Notes under the pieces: generated by a model | What the model saw: the letters and a program-made list of their open reading frames with translations, nothing else | Databases searched by the model: none | Told to the model about the DNA's origin: nothing | In this document: in pieces, positions 35,601 through 48,007 of the stretch | Layout: every line of letters starts with the position of its first letter | How positions within the stretch are numbered: the first letter of the stretch is position 1 | Position numbers and translations under genes: made by a program | Source of the DNA: Phallusia mammillata | Taxonomy: Eukaryota > Chordata > Ascidiacea > Phlebobranchia > Ascidiidae | Direction of reading: 5' to 3' | Length of the DNA stretch: 64,000 bases | NCBI GenBank assembly: GCA_003260075.1 | Contig: QLIY01000056.1 | Span: 229,746 to 293,745, forward strand

Positions 35601-37644
35601 GACTTACTACCAACCGGCAACTGCGAAATTCATAGCTAAGCCTTAGGTCTGATCTTTGAAAGGAACCATGGAGCTTTGTCCGTTCTGTACCCTATAGGTC
35701 GGCTGACGCTGTTGTTTATGTTCAAACTTAGTTTATTTGTGACGTTAACCGCCGGCACTCGGCGTGGCTTGATTCGAATTTATGGTGGATTAAGCAGAGC
35801 ATTAGAGGCGTTTGCACAGCAGAACCGTTAAAGGTATAGAATCGTATTTTTTTGTAATTTTTTTATTACTGTAACACTGGGTGTAAACTTGCCACTAAAT
35901 TACTGATTGTCCGGTATACACCACACTGAAAATTAAGTTTAGTTAAATAAATGCAGCAAACCTAATACATTTTAAGTTACGCTTTTGGTAACATAAGGGT
36001 CCTTGAATACCTTTCAAACGTAGATGCATTCTTAGCAATATTTTGTTCAAAGTCAATAGCTCTGTGTTAAATGCATTTGAGAAACTCCTATGACCCTGAA
36101 CCACAGTCAAATTCATCACACCGATTATGTCCACATACGCATTACCTTGTGATTTTAGCATACGAAAAGCGTGAAGTTTGCTCTGATTTACGAGGCGGAA
36201 TTTATAGTGAAAAACGGGACATTCCAAATTCCCAACACAAAGGTAACTATTGTGAAAATGGTAACAATAAGAACCATCCAAATGTTAGCTAGGCAAAGGC
36301 TTGAGCAGGATAAAGCAAACACAATGGTCAAGTAACTATTTTACGTTGATTTGGGGGATTTACTCTTGATTACTGCCATCTATGGCGATTGTTATTTCAT
36401 GGAAATGCCCAAGATTCTGAATTACCCTGCCGCACTGCTAAAACAAACTTTTATAGTACCAATGTTTGTCACTATCCAGCCACGGGTCCTTTAGTTTATC
36501 ATGCCAACAAAAGAGGAACAGTCTTTCGTAAAAATTATAACAATGCGCACATTCCTCTACAATTCAGCCAAAAACACCCCAAAGCGGTTTTTGCTGAGTC
36601 TTCGCGCCGTGTGTAAAGAGAAAGAGCGTCTGTAAATTTCCCAGAAAGTTCCAATGTTATGGCTCGTCTTTGTTCCATTATTTAACTTGTGGCTCAAGAC
36701 TTTCTGATTTTTGTCAACTCATGATAGTTGAGGTGGCTACCATTTATTTGGAGCGGTAAGGGATAACACCTACCAGTACTGTTATCTGATATCCTGTTTT
36801 GTAGGCTTATTCTTAGGTTTATATCCAAAGTACGTTTTGCAGGCTTTAAAGCGCATTTTCATTGTCAAGATAGGCAGCTTAATCTTTGAATTTTGTTAGG
36901 CCTATATGTCTTACAGCGGTCAAAACTGTAAACCCGGCAAAGATTTAACACTCCTCTACGCATTCTACATCGACTTGTTTGTCCAAGTAACAAAACAAGC
37001 CTAGAAATGCGCTTTTGTCTCAAACTCAGCATTGCAACTTAACATGTTCATTCTTAGTTGCAATAAATGAATATCAACTGATGTACATCATTCCTGATTT
37101 TTGCTACCAAACTTACATAGTCGAATATATAAATGCTAAGCTTTTCACCGTCATTATTTGCTAAGTTACAATCAACCCATACCACCCTAGCCTTGCTCAC
37201 AACTTCGGCACTGCATATGCAGTCCTTAAAAACAACTTTGAAATGTGCCCCAGTGCCACTGGAGTGTTAAAAAAACGAAGCGAAGCGGATTTGGCAGAGA
37301 AAGCTGACCACAAGACTTCTGGAGCACCGTCCTGTTTGACAAATGAACTGCTGCTATGCGTCCTATTGGTTTTAAGAGGCATATCTCTTTAGAAAGTCCC
37401 TTGCCTTATTGCAGACGCAGTAGTGCGTACAAGTTCGCAGGGGATTTAATGCAGATGAATACCAAACCAACCTTGACTGTATGACAGGTTTAACTGAAGG
37501 TCACTTTAGGTTAAGTTAACTTCACCTGTAAAAGACAAAGCGACGTAACTGCATTTTAAAAATTGCAAAGCCTAAAGTTCAACGTTTAACTATTTTGAAG
37601 CCCAAAAAAGTACAATTATTGGATCATAGTTAAACGCCCTACAC

Positions 37645-37949
37645 CAGTGGTTCTCAACTGGTGGTCCATAATGGCTTTATTGAGTGGTCCACAGGATGTT
37701 TGTATTTAATGATGAACTGGAAATAGTTGCTAATTTATTGAATATTCATTACTGAAAAGCTTGTTCAAGTTATTGACGATTTATTGTTAGCTTTCAGTTG
37801 TTTGATATCACTCCTGGAAATTTTGTCTTGAAGAAATATATTTCAAGACAATATGCGTGTTGTGGATGCTTTCTTTAACCTTACTGACCGATGTACTGGT
37901 CCACGATATTCTTTTAATTAAACTGGTGGTCCATAGACTAGAACCACTG
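37645..37949. mobile_element. hAT-type MITE (GTGGACCA family), copy 3
   Basis: Ends CAGTGGTTCTCAACTGGTGG and CCATAGACTAGAACCACTG; perfect 8-bp target duplication CCCTACAC at 37637-37644 and 37950-37957. Confidence 0.92.
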
Positions 37950-38170
37950 CCCTACACCGGTACCATGTACTATCGGAATTTTTATTCCACTCTAAAAACA
38001 TTTGGTAAGCGGGCAAAATTGGACAATATTTTATTGGTCTTAATTGCAGATAAAAATCATTTGTCCTCATCTGAATGTACAAATAAATTCAAAACCTTCC
38101 AAACTGCAACCCCGTTATCCATTATGTTTTTTGCTGCCCCTCTAGTCTAGAACTATTGTATGCTGTAAAC

Positions 38171-38590
38171 CAGCGGTTCCCAAACTGGGGTCCGCGGTCC
38201 TTTAGGGGTCCGTGAGGCAATTTTTAGGGGACCGCGAAGCGGTTGAAGTAATTGTATAATCTTATTTGGCGTCAGTTTGTGCCACTAAATAAGTTTAAAT
38301 CAAAGTAGAATTGAGAATCAACTTTCTCCATTGCTTAACAATACCCTTTATTGAATGACAACCATCAAAAATGTAATTGTTCGCGCACAATTGTAGTGCA
38401 TTTGTCTTGTCTGTGATGTCACAAGCTGTGTTTGGATGACTTTTATGCGCAATTTTGCATAACTAGCTAAAATCCTGAAATCAACTTTCGTTTTTATGAA
38501 ATACATATTTAGGCTCAAGTACCGCGAGCCCTCAAAATAATGGCAAAGGGACCGTTTTGAAAGAAATATAAAAAAGTTTTGGAACCGCTG
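38171..38590. mobile_element. hAT-type element, 420 bp
   Basis: Ends CAGCGGTTCCCAAACTGGGG and AAGTTTTGGAACCGCTG; perfect 8-bp target duplication CTGTAAAC at 38163-38170 and 38591-38598. Internal GGGGTCCGTGAGGC and AGGGACCG motifs near the two ends. Confidence 0.93.
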
Positions 38591-38692
38591 CTGTAAACGA
38601 TTGTATAGTATAAACCAGTCAAAGGTAAATTTTCCTTTTCTCACTCATATACCATAGACAAAAAACAAGTTTATTGAGTTCATCGTTTACAC

Positions 38693-39358
38693 CAGGGGTG
38701 GGGAACCTACTTAGTACTGCGGGCCGCATGAATTGCACAATATTTTCGGGCGGGCCAAATATTTTTTTATGTTCAAATTCCTTGGAATAATACCCTAAGC
38801 ACAAAAGTGATTTTATATTTCATCGCTCCAGATTTGATTTTTTCTTTGCTGTTACTTGTTTGCAACAAACAAGGCATACAGGTTTATCACGTATTTCGAC
38901 TAAAACCTGTCCATTCTTTCTGGAACACCCTAGCTCCATTTAAAACTAACACCACATGGCAAATGATTTGTTACTGCAAGGAGAGACAATCGAGTGACTG
39001 TTACGTAACAAATATAGCAAGTGGTTGAAAGTAGTGATGCACCGAACCCGCCTAAAAAGGTTCGGGCCGAAACCGAATATTCGGCCACGAGGCCGAATAA
39101 TTTCGGCCGAATCAGGCCGAACCTAAAACCGCATTTCTTATGGGTGTTTTTAACTGAACCTTGTGTTGTTGATGCAAGTGAACTCAGTTATGACAACCAA
39201 AATCCCTTTCACAATGCGAAAGCTTCACTAAACTTGTAACATTTCGCAGACAATGTGGCAAGTATTTATGATGTTTCGTATTGGCGAAAATGAACATTTG
39301 GGTATTAANGGGATTTTTAAATTTGAAATTTGACTGGGCCGCAGGTTCCCCACCCCTG
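38693..39358. mobile_element. hAT-type element, 666 bp
   Basis: Ends CAGGGGTGGGGAACCTACTT and CCGCAGGTTCCCCACCCCTG; perfect 8-bp target duplication GTTTACAC at 38685-38692 and 39359-39366. GCGGGCCGC and GGGCCGC motifs mark both ends. A separate motif AGTGATGCACCGAA with CG-rich TTCGGCC repeats (about 39031-39125) looks like a nested fragment of another hAT family. One ambiguous base at 39309. Confidence 0.92.
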
Positions 39359-39950
39359 GTTTACACTGTAAACTTTACAGCGAAGACATACATATTCAAG
39401 TCTGCCGGTATCAAATCATTGTTCAAGAAACATATGCGTACAAAACAGGCGTATTGAGAACACCATAAAAAAAACTGCAAACTTTGTGCATATCTGTCAA
39501 CGGTTGCGCTAGAGGTGATGATGTGTATTTTACTTTTTTCGTTCACAAACGGTGTAATTAATAGTTCAAGAGTAATGTAGTTTTAGGAGGACGTGGGTGT
39601 AATGTAGATCTTGGCTTTTTGATTTAAAAAAATATCAGTAACCCACATTATTACAAGCCTAATGACAAATTGCAACGAATAAGCATTTCCATTTGTGTCC
39701 GAATTCTACAAACAAACAAACAAAAATTACTGCTTTTTGCATGACAATTTCTTATTGATACACAAAACTACAATACGTCTATTTACACACTCAAAAAAAC
39801 GGCACAATACATATTCACAGTGGGCGAAACAGAGTAAAAAACATTCTCAAAAAAAGAACAAACACACTTGCTGTTGATGAACCTCGGCAAAAATTTGGAC
39901 ATGTATTTTGTCTCCTCTTGCCCCTACGTGGCGGCGCCCATGTTAACATT

Positions 39951-40105
39951 ACTTGGTGCACCTTAACATCGCTTAGTGCATCTTTATATCGCTTGGTGCA
40001 CCTTAACATCGCTTAGTGCATCTTTATATCGCTTGGTGCAACTTAACATTAACTGGTGCACCAAGCGATCCAATATATCGATATATAAGTGCACCAAGCG
40101 ATCCA
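39951..40105. repeat. 20-bp minisatellite with inverted end
   Basis: About five tandem units alternate GCTTGGTGCACCTTAACATC and GCTTAGTGCATCTTTATATC from 39951 to 40050. Then the opposite orientation, TGCACCAAGCGATCC, appears at about 40057 and 40090, so the array can fold back on itself. Confidence 0.85.
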
Positions 40106-40360
40106 ATTGATCCTGTATATTTTAGATGCATTGGTTCCAAGAATAATAAATAAGGACGGTAATTTTGCATGTGGCTACGACGCTTTGTACAAAGTTTAAA
40201 ACAAGTCTGAAAGTGTTGATATCAGCCTCCTCTGCAGTGGGAAAACATGACAGGGTTTCCGGAGAATTTTTTATGGCAGATCAAACATACCGTATGTTTT
40301 ACTGTACCTAATGATAAAATCATACAGCTATATTACTTGATGATAATACAGTAAATAATA

Positions 40361-40541
40361 CAGTAAAGTTTAAACCGGAATCGGTTAATCCGAATCTTTG
40401 CCTAATTAAAAAAAACACTCGAGGTACAAATTATATGTAAAGTGGAAGGACTTGAACTAATTGACGTCGTTTAATCCGGATCTTCGCCAAATCCGGACAA
40501 GTTTTTGGTCCAAACGGGTCTGGATTAAACGAGGTTTACTG
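40361..40541. mobile_element. pogo/Tigger-like MITE, 181 bp
   Basis: Left CAGTAAAGTTTAAACCGG and right GATTAAACGAGGTTTACTG are imperfect inverted repeats flanked by TA on both sides (40359-40360, 40542-40543), as for Tc1/mariner-pogo elements. A related fragment lies at about 22187-22286, cut by a hAT MITE. Confidence 0.7.
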
Positions 40542-40619
40542 TATACTGCATTAACTGATTATAAGAATTTACATATAGTGTACTGTCCTCCCTTTTCAAG
40601 CTTTAGCTTATTAATTGTT

Positions 40620-41865
40620 TCATATACCTCTAAATTTTTTGCAGGGTTTGCAACAGTATCTATTCCGTCTGCATATTCCAAACCACTTTTTGTTCCAAGA
40701 TACACTTCTTCTTCTTTTGCGATAAAAGAAAGCCCTCTTCTCCCTAACGTGAAGGTTTTCAGCTTGTCCCTGCAATACGACATAAATTTAACGACGATAA
40801 TAACGGTTTATTATAGTTCAAACGGATTCGGGAGATCTTCGGGCCAAGTATGGATTTGGGTTCGGGCCGGGTTAGGGCATAGGATTTTTTAACAAACGGG
40901 CTTGATTAGTGACTTCACATATCCTGTGTGCATAATTTAAAAAAAAACTTACCTAGCTGAGTAGCTAGTACTTTAACCTCATGCCCAAACACCCTAAACT
41001 TCTTGTTTAAACCATTGCATATTATTGTCCATTATGTAAGTCTTCCTTATTATAACCACGTCAATCAAACTTTCGGGCCAAAACGGGCTACTCAAAAACG
41101 ATTCGTAAGCACTAACTCCAATAAACGACTGTGAGCCTCATACCACTGATGATGACATGAGCATTTGCCGCAACGTTTGAACTAAAAAGAGTGTTGCCTT
41201 TTATGTCTTCTGGTGCCGTTATTTATTAGGTTAATGACGTATAGTTTAACTTTAACCGTTTACTATATTGTAGTGGTTCCCAAAGTGGAAACTAAAAATG
41301 GTTATGGAGGAACGACATGGGAAATTTAAAGGAATCATTTCTTCTAATCACCAAGGTAACCAATTTGATTAAATTATTGTGTAATGATGGTTAATTTAAA
41401 ACCCCAAGTGTATTAACAGGCAAAAAAAGGTTTTTGTCATGCGTGTTGTCTATTTCAATTCGCCATTCTGTAAAAAACCCTTTGTTGGAAAGAAAGTGTT
41501 TAAAAGCAATTGGCACAGCATAGGTATAAGGCTAAACCTGCGGCAAGGGAAAGCTTAAACGCGTCATAATAATTTAATTAATGAGCCATGTCAACGCATT
41601 TAAACTATAGCAATAGTAAACTAAGCACTCACCTGCTGTTCTGGAGATAGTGACGAGATGCTATCTGGTATTAGTGTCACCGTTGTCTTAGACTTGACTG
41701 CAAAAAAATACTTTTAATTTTTGGTTCTGTTATTTGTATGAGGCTGTGACGGGTAATAAATCCCTAAAAAAATTATAGCGTTTTCAACTTACGTGTAGCA
41801 TTAGAATGTGACAACATCGCCATCACAAAAAGAGTAATTGCAAAAAGTTGTAGTTTCAATCCCAT
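40620..41865 (-). CDS. Secreted cationic four-cysteine peptide precursor, member B
   Basis: Exons 41865-41793, 41697-41633 and 40769-40620 (TGA) join to 95 residues. Exon 1 is a signal peptide (MGLKLQLFAITLFVMAML, cut probably after SNA). Exon 2 carries 22 residues ending SLSPEQQ. Exon 3 has a furin-type site REKR (residues 55-58), then a very basic segment YRKRRR and WFGICRRNRYCCKPCKKF with C79, C85, C86 and C89. Donors GTAAGT and GTGAGT and pyrimidine-rich acceptors are strong. Phases 1 and 0 match the other members. An acceptor (gtttttag) about 50 bases upstream of the ATG could be a trans-splice or 5' UTR site. The signal, pro-part, basic cleavage and cationic cysteine peptide suggest an antimicrobial or hormone-like product; the cysteine pattern fits no family I know. 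Confidence 0.75.
41139..41230 (+). repeat. Dispersed repeat, copy 3
   Basis: CCACTGATGATGACATGAGC then ATTTGCCGCAACGTTTGAAC. It lies in intron 2 of member B. Same family as 489-593. Confidence 0.6.
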
Positions 41866-42567
41866 GACTTATTGTAATGCAGTAAATGGTTATTATGTTA
41901 TGATTTTTATCACCTAAAAACAAAAAAGACAAAGTTATCTATAAACACTTTAAATTTGACGTTTACTTTTTTTCCCCAATTACGCCATTCCAAATCAACT
42001 AATACGCATTAAAGTGATTTACCTCCCAGCATGTCATACTTGCCCTTACGTGGTCCCTGAATTACACTTTACGTCTAATGTTGCGCAATGCCTGCTTTCT
42101 AAGGGCTACCACTATTTTATCTTGTCAGAAGAGCTTAAACTAGCCCTAGTTTACGACGCTAACCGTCCAGCGCTAGATTTGACTCCAAGCATTACCTTCC
42201 TATCTACTGAAGTTTAACTATCAACAAAAATGACGCAAAAATCGGTTTTTATATCTGTTGACATCGCCGTAACCTAGCTACTTGGCGTCCATAATTTACA
42301 TACAATTTTATAACGTACTGAGATTTTGCACAAAACTGTTTTTGAATTGCGGCGTCGGTCATTTACATCAACTTGCTGTCAGTTAGTTTATGCTTCCTAT
42401 CTTGCAAGTTCCTGGATCCGGGTAATCGCAAGAGCTAATCACCTAGCTTTATGCTGAAATTGTAACATACATGGTGTGAAACATATCTTTCATAAAGTAA
42501 GCAAAAGCACAGCTCTAAAAAACGATAACTGTAATATAGCGTATGGTTAACAATGTCATGGGGCATA

Positions 42568-42770
42568 CAGTGCTGGATTAACCGCCCCCCCCCCCGCAAA
42601 GTAGGCACGTGCCTACAGGCCAGTTAAAAATCCAGGCCACTTTGAAAACAGTAGAAATTTAGTTATGTTTTTAAAACACTGATGATTCTAATTTTTTTAG
42701 TTGGCAATCCTGATTTTCGGGCCACTTATAAAATGTGCCTACAGGCCAGCAGACATTTAATCCGACACTG
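42568..42770. mobile_element. hAT-like MITE, interrupted by a C run
   Basis: Ends CAGTGCTGGATTAA and TTAATCCGACACTG are inverted repeats; flanks GGGGCATA and GCTGCATA are a decayed target duplication. A C11 run at 42585-42595 interrupts the left end. GTGCCTACAGGCCAG occurs near both ends. Confidence 0.75.
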
Positions 42771-42902
42771 GCTGCATATAATATGTTTCTTCGCACAAAA
42801 CCTTATTGCCCCCCCCCCTTATAAAATGTGCCTACAGGCCAGCAGACCCTTAATCCGGCACTGGCTGCATATAATATGTTTCTTCGCACAAAACCTTATT
42901 TA
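42726..42902 (+). repeat. Direct duplication around a 10-C run (junction 12)
   Basis: Copies 42726-42807 and 42819-42902 include the right end of the hAT MITE plus flank, with two differences, around C10 at 42809-42818. Confidence 0.8.
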
Positions 42903-43330
42903 TCGATTGCTGTCATGTTTAAACGTTGTATTACCCACACTCGTTTAGCTTTCGTTGGGTGCGTGATTGTCAGTTTATTTTCAAACACACTAAGATTAAT
43001 TTCGCACGAATTTAAACCACAATACGATTGTCTGGCAAAACTGTTTATTTATATTTTCACGAATGACAATAGGACAAAAGCCATTTTCTTGGGTGGTCCT
43101 CGAAATAATGTTGAGTCTCATTTACCTCATCAACTGTAAACTTACACCTTTTCTCCTAACAAAAAATATCAATTTCAATTCATAACCCAACAAAATTCGG
43201 CGACCTCCACCAAAACATAAAACAAAACCTGCAACAAAAGTTGACTGTCCACGTAAGTCAGTTGATGCACAAAATGCACGTGTTGTTTTCTCTCTATCGA
43301 ACTTTTTATTTTTATTTTTTTATTGTATTT

Positions 43331-43331
<1 letters not shown>

Positions 43332-43402
<71 letters not shown>
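43332..43402 (+). other. 71-C run, probable sized gap
   Basis: Poly-proline and poly-glycine frames across it are artefacts. The sequence after it is a truncated SINE-like segment. Confidence 0.7.
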
Positions 43403-43450
43403 AGGTTTTGTATGTGGGTCAGGCGCGCCAGGCCATTCGGCCAAGTTTCC
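43403..43450 (-). repeat. tRNA-derived SINE-like fragment
   Basis: On the minus strand AACTTGGCCGAATGGCC matches an A box and the following GGCGCGCCTGACCCACATA resembles the segment at 22611-22640. The rest is lost in the poly-C run. Confidence 0.4.
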
Positions 43451-43814
43451 TCTATAGAACTTTAAATTGTGGCAAAATCAACAAAGTCATAATGTTGAAT
43501 ATATATCACCTTTACGATTTTATCTTGCATACATTTGTTGCAAAGCCTTCTCCCTTTCGGCGGCTACCCAAAGGTTGTCACTATAAGCAAACATATACAC
43601 AAAACCACACGCAAGGCTACTTTGAAGAATCGAAAACGCAACTGAACAATACAGGTCTCCATTAACACTAACGCGCATGGTGCAAGGTGTGCTACACGTG
43701 GTTAAAGAAAAAAACGTGTGCAATCAAGGGCATTTCCAAACTAACCGCCGGTGCCGCACAAAATAGTGCAAACTCATTCCCCACAAAAGCATGTTACAAA
43801 ATTTGGCGATATAA

Positions 43815-44177
43815 ACCAAAATGCAAAAATATACGGTATTTTTTGCAAACACACATGTGTTAACAAACATGAAAATTGCAAACGCAATTTTTCAGGAAAT
43901 ATATTAAAAAAATATCAAATGCAAGCGTTAAACTGACAACAAACAAAACCAAACTTTTATCTGACCACTGTAGTGTTGGTGTGCACTGTAGTGTTGGCCC
44001 CCCCCCCACCAAAATGCAAAAATATACGGTATTTTTTGCAAACACACATGTGTTAGCAAACATGACAATTGCAAACGCAATTTTTCAGGAAATATATTAA
44101 AAAAATATCCATTGGAAGCGTTCAACTGACAACAAACAAAACCAAACTTTTTATCTGGCCACTGTAGTGTTGGTGTT
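43815..44177 (+). repeat. Direct duplication around a 10-C run (junction 13)
   Basis: Copies 43815-43997 and 44008-44177 contain the same ACCAAAATGCAAAAATATAC start and CACTGTAGTGTTGG end, around C10 at 43998-44007. Confidence 0.8.
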
Positions 44178-44870
44178 TTTCATGTCACAGAAAGCTATTG
44201 AAGTCTCTATGCTAACTCTCATTAACGCTATCTTGCTTGTCACACTGCGTTTTACTTCGTACGATGGTCTCTGTAACCTGTACCGGCTGATCACTGACTT
44301 TATATCCTTGTCGAAAAATCGCCTAACCAGAAAAAAATCCCCTCTTGCGGGTTAGAGGTGCAAGAGCTGTGACGTCAATTAAGTTTCCGAAACGGGAATT
44401 CGACTATTTTTGCGACAGAACAAAACGTTTCGTACCATGCGATTGATAATATTGGCGCTTAACAAAGGGAAAGAGGAAGTATAATGTTTCAACAAATTTC
44501 CAAAAATTAGGACAGTGGTTTTTGTTGCTAAAAATAGTATTTTAAATTCGCGGGCTTTTAATTGTGCATTTTTACGTTCAGTATATTTAGATGAATATCA
44601 ATGGTTGTGTCCATCTTGTAGTATTGGTATGTTTATGTCCACGATCACTGAGTCAAACTGTTTGAGTAAGTGGCAACAAAGAAGCAAATGTATCTGACCC
44701 AAAATCAGATGTTGTTAAAAATGGAGATATATTTCGCATGTACAGGCAGGGAAATTCTCTTCTATTTAACCATTGTTGTTTGTAGTTTTGAGAGACTGAC
44801 GATGCTGTATAGGCGAAATATATCTCGCTTTTCAACAGCTTTGTGTTCACTGAATTTAAATGTGAAGCAT

Positions 44871-44882
44871 CCCCCCCCCCCC
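44871..44882 (+). other. 10-12 C run, probable gap
   Basis: Replaces the left end of the hAT element that follows. Confidence 0.6.
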
Positions 44883-45159
44883 AATTTTATATCTCAATTG
44901 CAAAATGCAAGATGTTGAAGGTTGAGAAATGGTGTGGAAGTCAACGCTCTACTTCGCCTTGCAGAAATTCATTAGAACCTCGTTTAACACGTATGATATC
45001 AAACAGACAGCAGCAAACTTTTCATTAAATTTAATTTTTCATACTTTTTTGAATTACATATTTTTGTCGTGATTACATTTTGGGTTCATTTTGAAAGTCC
45101 ACCGGACCCCCCCCCCGAAAGTTTACCGGTCCGCAAGCTTAAAAGGTTGAGAACCACTG
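44883..45159. mobile_element. hAT-type element, left end missing
   Basis: Right end AAAAGGTTGAGAACCACTG at 45159; interior about 90 per cent like 21060-21337. A C10 run at 45107-45116 replaces a short internal stretch present in the relative. Confidence 0.75.
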
Positions 45160-45967
45160 ATTTAGAAGATGGAACTCATGTTGTTTCTGACTTAACTGTT
45201 TCAGCAGCTGGCAAAAGGTGATGTACCAAAGCGTATGCCGCAACTTTGCTCATTACCAGTGAACGATTTCGCACTACATACCACGCAGGACTTTGCCTAC
45301 ACCCTTTTCTAAAAAAGAATAATGCATAGTCAAGAAGGGGCACTTTTATAACGACTACTGTACTTGCACTGAAGAACAAAATCGTTTTAATCTTTGTACC
45401 CTTTTGCCATGATATTATTGCAACTGTACAACTATTTTACTTGACGCGAAATTAAAAAAAAACAGTTAACAATTGTACGCTCCTCAGCAGACTCTGTAAA
45501 AAAATGCTCAACATACTTGTGGTCATAGCCAAGAGAAAGCTGATTGGATTTTCATTTTTGCTCCACATTTGTTTACTGTAATTTAAACTTCTACTGCCAC
45601 ACCATATGGTTACTTAAGAAGTAATCAACTTAACAGCACAAAAATGTCACCAGTATATTTGCAGAGTTGCACAGTTTTGACTTCATGTAACCCCTTTCTA
45701 TCTCGGTGGCAAATAGTAACTCCTCATTTTGGCTACACATCACAACCCAAGCATGCTAAATGCGGTGAAACGTGTTTTGAACCCTTAGTTGCGTAAACCG
45801 TAACGAAAAAGCAATTGTGGAAGTTACTCTTTCCAAAATTGCAATTAAATACATGTTGACCATACACTGCTGGTTTGTGAATTTAAAACTAAATTGGAAC
45901 ACTGCAAACTGATATACTGACAACCAAACAAGTTAAAAAAGCAACTTGCTTTACTTTTTGACTGATA

Positions 45968-46038
45968 TTGCCTCATATCACTGATGATGGCTATAGGCTA
46001 AAACGCCTGTACAGTCTAGCATGCCGTTTTTACGTCTC
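45968..46038 (+). repeat. Dispersed repeat, copy 4
   Basis: CCTCATATCACTGATGATGG and a TTTTTACGTC tail as in the other copies; the central part differs. The bases that follow (CAGTGGTTCTCAACC, 46041 on) resemble a hAT left end. Confidence 0.5.
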
Positions 46039-48007
46039 CTTCAGTGGTTCTCAACCTTTGGTAATTCAAGTTAGATCATGAAGTGCAACTTCGCTAACCA
46101 GTCCTGGTTTTGCGTGAAACTCGTGTCTTGGACAATCTTTTGGGAATTGCTAAATTGCTAACCTTGCTGGCTTTAAAAATAAGTGACGAAGAAAACACTT
46201 TTTTTAGTATATCCATCCAAACAGGGTTCAGGTTTAGGTGGTACGCAGCGACAGAAAACGTCGTCAGGTGGTACGTCGCGATGAGTATAAGGCTGGTCTG
46301 TCCCTTACATTACTCATTAAAACTCGCCGTTTACAAACACGAATCTGTCTGCTTTCTAATTTCTATTTAAATCAGCTGTCACAAACCCCCATTGCAAAAA
46401 ACTGTTGGTACATCAACTTATTACATAATAAGACAGTTGACAAAGCATATTTCTGCTGCCAACTGTATAGCAAAAATTGTCAGTGACAAAGTACAAATTC
46501 CGACGCCCAAACGAAACTATTTGAAGCAGCCGCAAAAGGCTTACAAGGTAAACGGGGCGATTTAGAAGACCTTGCGCGGAAAAACGTTTCCAAAACAAAA
46601 TCACGTTGGCCGATTTCATGGCCACTGAAGCATTTGATCGTATGCAAATAACATCCTTTTGTAAAGGGCAATGTTAAAGGAAAAAGTATGATCTTATTTT
46701 TGACCTTTTTGGGGTTACTGGGTTGACGTTTTATCAGTGATGATCATACACATGGCGTGCACGACTTTTTTGTCCATTTTCGGATCGTACATAGTCTAGA
46801 CACACACGTGATTTAACGCGGGATTTTTAAATTTGAAATTTGACTTCACGCTTTGCACTGCACTTTAAACATTGACTTAGGTTTGGGCAATGGCTTATAT
46901 AATGGAAGTAAAACTACCCACATTTTCGGTTTGACAAAAACTTTGCCGAAATGGTATGACATTACTTCAAATGAACAACCATGCGAATATATCAAAAACA
47001 CAACAATGGTGTGAAGCGTTTAAACTCATATTCGCTCGTCAGTGCTAATGTAATTACACGAGTATGGTACTCGATGCCAATCCGTTCATTTTACCGTTTT
47101 AAAAACTCAACTTTGCTTTATTCACCGTTGGAAAACGATGTTCGGTGCGGTTTGCGCTACAAACAATGATTTGTGATAGAGTGAACTTAAAGCAAACCTT
47201 TTTCGTAAAAATTTCATATCTCGTTTGCAACCCTAGCTCAGTTCGTACATTTTGCGAAACATCCGTAACAATTCGTAATTTGTTTAACTGCTGGGTTGTA
47301 AAACAAATTAGCCTGCCGATTTTGTTTTGAACGTATTTTATTGCAATGACTGGAGTTATGTTTCTGCAAAAAAACTAGACTTGACCTGAGTCACCAACAA
47401 CCAAAACAATTTTATTTGTGAATAGATTATTGGCTCTGGCCTCAAATATAGGTAACATGCAGCTTACAATCATGCCTATCCGCAGCATAGGTTTACAAGG
47501 ACGCAACTATTTCATAACATATAAACATATGGGGTCATTGACATGACTGGAATTAGAAACGGACGTGAGTTTCAAAATTCAATTTAAAATTAGATCAAGA
47601 ATTCATTGTTTTTTAGCAGTCTTGCACGCTGACACACCTTAAGGATGCGTCCTGTCAAAATTTGCTTAGTCATTTCCCATTTCAGGTTTGAATATGTTTT
47701 GAAGTTTTGATCTCGCTTTTTATTATTACATACTACGAAGAAACTGGTGGCTCTTCAAATAGTGGAAAAATTGCTTCACTGGTGCTGCTAGTTATCATTA
47801 TAATCCTGCTTAATGAGTGTACTTAATTAAAGTATTATTAGTCATCGGTATTTGGGTCGAGTTACTACCGATAACTTTTGTTATTTTTGTTTTTCGTTGA
47901 CCTTAGATATGTTTTACTGACATTTAGTGTTTGGTACAGGATCTATCCCGCAAGTAGTGGGCATCTTTTTGTCGACGATCACTGATTATTATACATAAAA
48001 TTATATG

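Larger units (their letters stand above)
34654..40360. other. Intergenic between members A and B, rich in MITEs
   Basis: No gene recognised. Holds a long hairpin (35531-35600), three hAT elements (37645-37949, 38171-38590, 38693-39358) and a 20-bp minisatellite (39951-40105). Short frames lack family features. Confidence 0.55.
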
